From: Hippasteria phrygiana
Taxonomy: Eukaryota > Echinodermata > Asteroidea > Valvatida > Goniasteridae
Assembly: GCA_037893225.1 (NCBI GenBank)
Contig: JAZGUH010000371.1
Coordinates: 992,001-1,056,000, forward strand
Direction: 5' to 3'
DNA length: 64,000 bases
The position numbers and the translations under genes are program-made. Numbering within the stretch: position 1 is the stretch's first letter; every line of letters starts with the position of its first letter. The notes beneath the pieces are model-generated. The model saw only the letters and a program-made list of their open reading frames with translations, was not told the DNA's origin and searched no databases. Positions 58,950 to 64,000 of this stretch are shown in pieces.

Positions 58950-60590
58950 AATTGGGCTCTGGTGTGTTGCTATAGTAAGGTCACTTTAAGCATGACATCA
59001 TCACCGCCGCAGGGCCAAAACCAGACTGGCCAGCGGTCAGTTCTGCCTGAAGTAATAAGAAACCAACCCGGTACTTGATATCCCCAAGCCTGTCAGAAAA
59101 TGTTACCGTTTCCAGATATCACCAGGAGCTCTCTCATAAAGAAAGTGATATCTCATCTCTGAATATGTCCTCGAAAGTTTGGAGTGCATTTTGAAGTCCA
59201 AAGCGATGATTGTGCTTACTCGACAAGATCAGCAGTGTTTAGGGATCATACAGACAAAGACCTGTCTTGAATTACGTTTTGGGAAATACTGATCGACAAT
59301 TCCAGGAAATAGATCAGTAAATGTTTGACTAGACAGAGCGTGTTCTTTTTCTTCCACGAAAGTACATATACCTGTTACACAAATGTCTGGATTGAACTTG
59401 AACGAGACCTTCGAAAGGGCCACAAAGTACAAGAAGACAAAGAAGACGAAGTCCCCAGGTATAACTCCAGAAAATAAAGTGCAAGTGACTCAACAGGTCC
59501 CGGACGGTTTGCCGAGAATCATCCTATACATCAAAACGTATAGCCTAATCATTTTTACCATAACAAAAAGACCCGAGGGGCACAGTGCAAAAGGACAGGC
59601 TTTTCAAAGAATGTCAGTTTCATATTTCGAATCGTAATTAGAATGATCATTATTATTATATTTCATTTCTCATTCAGAAAATACGAAATACATAAAAATT
59701 AACAAGACATATAATACAAATTGCGTAAGATTAAAATTATACAAAGCCTAGAGAAAAAAAATTGGAGAAGGCAAGGCTGAAGAGAAAAACAATCCTATCA
59801 GCAAAAGGTTCAACCTGCTCTTAATTAATTAATAAAAAAAATGATGATCCTACAGACGAAAAAACCAAAAACAAACCAAAAACAAACAAACAAACAAACA
59901 AACAAACACAAATTGGTTATGAAATAATTCTTAACTTGCAAGCCAACATCAATGACAATCGTTGTTGTAAATGACGGTCACCTTTTGCTCGAAAGGACTG
60001 AAAGGCTGTATGGGAAAGGATGTTACAATAAAGCGCGTAGGCCTATTATAAGGCTTTAAAATACGAAATCGGCCTCACAAGCACAGGGCATCAGGTCAGT
60101 TTCAGAGTTCAAACCAGAATTTAGATTATGCCCCAATCAACAAAAAGAGTTTAAAATGTTTATCAATTAACAGGTTATCACGAAATAGCATTGTTTGGTT
60201 TTGGGTAAAGCTGGTCAACCCTTGCGTATAAAAATAATGGACAGAGGATAGGGAAAGTCGCAGAAGGAAATCAGATCTATAAGCCTAATTAAAGCAGCGA
60301 GAAAAAAAACCAGGAGCAGAACGGGCACATCGATAGATGGCATAGTCCTATAGTATATAATCTCATATATTCAAAAACAAACAAGCAAAGACCGATTCCA
60401 TCTGTAACTGACATTTGAGATACATTTTTATCATGTGTACCGTCTCTTCACGTACCTCAAATACCACATTTTCTTGGTCATGGAATTGAGCGGTACTGTT
60501 AAAAATAATCCAATTGGAAATGAAACAAATTATCAAGCAAGCCACCAGTCGCCACAGAGCAAACATGTCGACCAAATTGGAAGACCACCG
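58950..60590. other. Non-coding stretch; includes (CAAA)n at 59866-59910
   Basis: No exon recognised. The CAAA microsatellite is the only clear feature. Confidence 0.5.
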
Positions 60591-60596
60591 ACATTT

Positions 60597-60668
60597 GGCA
60601 AGATAGCTCAGTTGCTATAGAGCACTGCTACTGTGTTCATGAGTCGCATTTTTCAAACCCTGCTCTTG
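60597..60668 (+). repeat. Degenerate tRNA-like sequence
   Basis: GCAAGATAGCTCAGTTG has a good A box (TAGCTCAGTTG) and the 3' side has TTTTCAAACCC in place of GGTTCGAACCC. CAAGA/TCTTG can pair as an acceptor remnant. The length is about that of a tRNA (72 bp), but the B box and anticodon arm are decayed, so it is a pseudo-tRNA or a SINE head and not a functional gene. Confidence 0.5.
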
Positions 60669-60817
60669 AAGAATCGGACAGTGCCTTGGAGTGAATGCCT
60701 CCGTGTAAGCTGAGGCTCCAAACTACGAAGATGTCCCAAGACACTTGGGTCCCCAACCAGACGTGTCTGTTTGTGAGCCCCTTGATTCGCGTCTAAATAA
60801 AAACCACCCACGGTGGT

Positions 60818-60841
60818 GGGGGGGGGGGGGGGGGGGGGGGG
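60818..60841. repeat. Poly-G tract (24 G)
   Basis: An uninterrupted G run after CGGTGGT. Confidence 0.95.
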
Positions 60842-60849
60842 CGCTGAGC

Positions 60850-62990
60850 CAATGGATGACCCCACCCATGTCGTCTGGCGAGTCGAGTTAATCCCGGTCC
60901 CCCAGGGACCGTCGTAAGACGGGAGAGAATTGGACAACACCCCAATATCCACCCTGCGCAAATCCGTTATCTTCGGCAGCATATTGCTAGCACCAAACCG
61001 AACGCTGCACATTTCCCGCTCAAGACGAACCATGTAGTCATGTTTCGAAGCGACTTAATTCTGGTACTTCTATCAATAGCAAATCGCCAATTAGAATCAA
61101 TTAATGGCACTGCTTGCTAGACGTCACATTTGACCTATCCACATCAGTGGTATATACGGGAATTTTTGCCAAACACGGCGTGGGGTGTTATGATTTCGCG
61201 ATCCGGGGTGGGGGCTCTATTTCACCCATGATGTTACTCGGGCCCGCTGCTAGCTTCCGTCATCACGTTTTACTGGGGGATTAACTTTGAGAGGGGGGTA
61301 CGGAGGGAGTGCCCACGTTTTTCATCTGTGGAAATGGCCATGTTTGAGGAAGATAAGAGCAATCGTCTGGGAACAGGATGTCACTTCGAGTTGAAGTGAT
61401 GGGCCAGTCATGCACGGTGGTGAGGAATGGCATAGATAGAGGGGCGGACCCATTAAATAAACTTAATGATTATACCGTTCACAATTTCTGTATATTCGTT
61501 ATTATGACATTTGGATTGCAGGAAACGTAATAAATATTTCCGCTTTTTGATTTAATTCGTATCTATGACGGTGAACTGATATCTACTCGCAATCCACGTC
61601 GCTTCCTACACGGTATTCGTCTGCAGCAGGTCGAGTTAAACTACAAACTTGTTTGTCAGCATTGTTTTGTCGTTCATGAGGAATTTCAATCCAAAGGCCA
61701 CTGATCAAAAAAATTACACAACCATAGGGCCTAATGTGTACTTCATATAATATTCGTATTTCAGAAAGGTTTTGTGAAATAAGCTTGTGGTTTCATCTCA
61801 TTCAGCCCAGCATCCGAGCATAATATTTCCCTCAAAATTACCATTTTGTATGATTTATCTCACGGAGTGCCGCGAAGCTCAATCTGTCGGCCCGTCAATC
61901 AATCAAAAATATATATTTCAGACGGAGGTCTGGAACCGAGACGACATAAAGATTGAGCGGTGCGTCTGACTCCCTACCCCAAGGGACTCCTCTCCCTTCG
62001 TCTGGGTCCTGTCTATCCCAGTCATACTCCCAGCCATAGAAATGGTGGGCGTGTAAGGGAACGGGATGATGAAGGAAATGGGACAGGGAGTGAGAACCAG
62101 ACCTTTTATTTCTCAGACTAGCTGTCACTGAAACAAACTCCACATTTAAGTTTCCAGACCGCTCTCCCATAGGCCTATATGCAAAACGCCCTCAAAAATG
62201 TAGATAGAATGGCTACGGCTACATAAACCACAACAGCCTTAAAGGGAACGTCCATTTGATAGGAAACCGATTCTGAGATTAATTAAACCAAAACGATGGA
62301 CGCACTGTTGTCAATAATCGGCGTGCACTCTACAGAGAAGTCTGCTTCCATGCACAAGATGTTACTAAAATCTGGTGCTTGAACTCGGGGTGGTGCAAAT
62401 AAGGAACTTTCCACATTAGAGTCATCTCAAGTGCTGTAAGTACCGGTACCAGATTTAAATAACTATGCAAGTGAAATCAGACAAATGAGAAATCAGTTCA
62501 CGGACTACTAGCCTAGATCGTGTTTGTACATCTGCCCATTTTTAAATAATAAAAATGCCAAAGGTTTAACAAAGTTGTTATGGGTTTGAGCCCCACCATG
62601 TAGTAATTTGGGATCATGCAGGCTGCAGACTAAACTGCAACCAACAATTCAATTCAAGCCGTCCAAGCGATATGAATAATTCTTGTTTTAAACGATGTGG
62701 CAACGCTTGAAGAGCCGGGGTAATCTATCCCTTGCGACTTTCATAGCAGATATCTTTTAGGCATATTTTGGCACCAAATGTTATCAAAAGTCCGACGTAC
62801 CGTCCTCGTGCAATAAAACGTTTTCCAAAGCAAAGTCAAACTGGGGATATTGCTTCAATGGTCTACAACAAACTGTGAATCAACAGAACGTTACATAACT
62901 AAGTAATGTTTTGGTTAATTGCAATATTTTGTTTATATAATGCATATTATATGTATCCCCATCAATTTGCATGAAAATACGCCACTATCT
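60850..62990. other. Non-coding stretch
   Basis: No exon or clear repeat was recognised in this interval. Confidence 0.4.
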
Positions 62991-62994
62991 AGCT

Positions 62995-63014
62995 GGGGGG
63001 GGGGGGGGGGGGGG
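62995..63014. repeat. Poly-G tract (20 G)
   Basis: An uninterrupted G run after TAGCT. Confidence 0.95.
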
Positions 63015-63484
63015 TCTCCTCTCTCCGTCCCCTCCAACACAATTAAGAGATTGGGTAAAGAATAAACTTGAAAGAGTGAGTAGGCTCTCTGACCGCTATA
63101 AACAGTGAGCAAGTGGTGAGTTTCAAGACTCCAGCATACGGGGAACGAACTCCCGGGCTATTAAACTTCGAGCAGACCATACACACAGAGCAGGGGCACC
63201 CGAGCTCCTCGGGAACCAATGAGCCGCGGGTACAGTCAACCGGTGCGTGAGGATGAGTATATGTCCACAATGACAAGAGGCGTGGAACGGAAAGATCGCT
63301 AAGCCCCGGGATCACTATCTCTAAATGGGGAGGAAATCTCGTCTTCTCATCTGAGACGCACGCTCCTACCATGGACCGTTTATCCGATATCAGACCCTAT
63401 ACAAGAAGGCACACAAGGCTTGGACTTGGACAGATTTATACAGGAAATGCGCAAGATATTAATTCATTATATCACTTAATATGA

Positions 63485-63526
63485 TTGCATCTGATGAAGT
63501 AGTTGTTGCTACGAAAGCTCATGCAA
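63485..63526 (+). ncRNA. Hammerhead-like motif, probable retroelement tail
   Basis: TTGCAT (63485-63490) pairs perfectly with ATGCAA (63521-63526). Between them lie CTGATGA (63491-63497), a 4-bp stem GTAG/CTAC with a TTGTTG loop, GAAA (63513-63516), and GCTC. This is the order CUGANGA, stem II, GAAA, UH, stem I of a hammerhead ribozyme with almost no stem III. Similar sequences followed by TTAGTCATTAAAGTGC are, from memory, common retroelement or SINE tails in animals. Self-cleavage is unproven and the missing stem III argues for weak or no activity. Confidence 0.45.
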
Positions 63527-64000
63527 AGTTTTACTTTAGTTAGTCATTAAAGTGCTATATATAATTTGTCCATTTAATATGGTGAGTGATTTCACTCAAC
63601 GGTAAACCTTGAATCAAATATGCCAAGTTGTGTACTGTTTGAAGCGGCGTTGTTAAAGTTGTACAGATTTCTGGTTATTATGGTCCATGCTTTATGGGAA
63701 AACAGTGCGACTCAACCACCCACTCAGACTTGTGCACATGTCTTGAACGGGAGTCAAATGGATGCACGGCTGCTTCAGTCTACAAGTATTACACAAGTAT
63801 TAATTGGCTAACCCAATCAAGTTTTGATACGCCCGTAAAGCAGTATCATATAGGCATACGTCATTACATCAATTTATATTTGTAAGTATGGAAGCACGGT
63901 TGTTAGGGGAAAACAGGAGGCTCCTACATTTCCGAGAAAGTGAACTGGTCCACTCAGTGTAAGGACTACATGGGAGACTCTCTATGGCTGGAATCTTGAG

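Noticed and set aside
1..64000. CRISPR array or bacterial operon
   Set aside because: There are no regularly spaced identical repeats with unique spacers, no ribosome-binding-site-led gene runs, and the spliced genes show a eukaryotic origin.

Overview
This is a repeat-rich animal nuclear sequence, most likely from a marine invertebrate. The evidence is spliced, intron-interrupted coding segments, the last coding exon of a GATA-2/3-type transcription factor, tRNA-derived SINE-like repeats, a CR1/L2-like LINE and many miniature inverted-repeat elements. Frequent AGGCCTA, ACATGTAC and GGTACC words and the mix of mobile-element families suggest a deuterostome such as an echinoderm, hemichordate or amphioxus. 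That placement is an impression, not a proof. Coding density is very low. Most open frames longer than 60 codons are chance frames in AT-rich DNA or lie inside decayed transposons.

Layout: 0.2-6.4 kb holds a YqaJ-type nuclease relic on + and a DDE_Tnp_4 (ISL2EU/THAP9-like) transposase relic on -. A 5'-truncated LINE lies between them, apparently inserted into a TTAA-flanked miniature element. 8.3-10.1 kb is a decayed RAG1/Transib-like transposase on -. 10.9-11.6 kb is a 661-bp inverted-repeat element with a 4-bp target duplication. 13.9-17.7 kb has a THAP-domain frame followed by a three-exon gene with a PHD finger, whose third exon is broken by a 140-bp TTAA-flanked element. 18-32 kb is largely non-coding, with foldback elements, a 16-bp minisatellite, a tRNA-like SINE and other repeats.

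33.0-37.7 kb is a 4.77-kb mariner-like element (TA target site). It has inverted arms longer than 1.3 kb and carries a zinc-finger gene, which is itself split by a second, 1.12-kb palindromic element of the same family as the 10.9-kb copy. The last GATA coding exon is at 40.4-40.8 kb on -. No zinc-finger exon was recognised upstream of it, so 40.8-64 kb is probably GATA intron and/or upstream DNA. It holds SINEs, foldback elements, a CpG-rich tandem duplication, homopolymer runs and two hammerhead-like sequence motifs.

Apart from the GATA exon, and possibly the PHD gene, the recognisable proteins are transposon-derived and mostly broken. The most informative parts are the nested insertions, because removing each one at its target duplication rejoins an interrupted reading frame. 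This gives the insertion sites to the base and the order of events.
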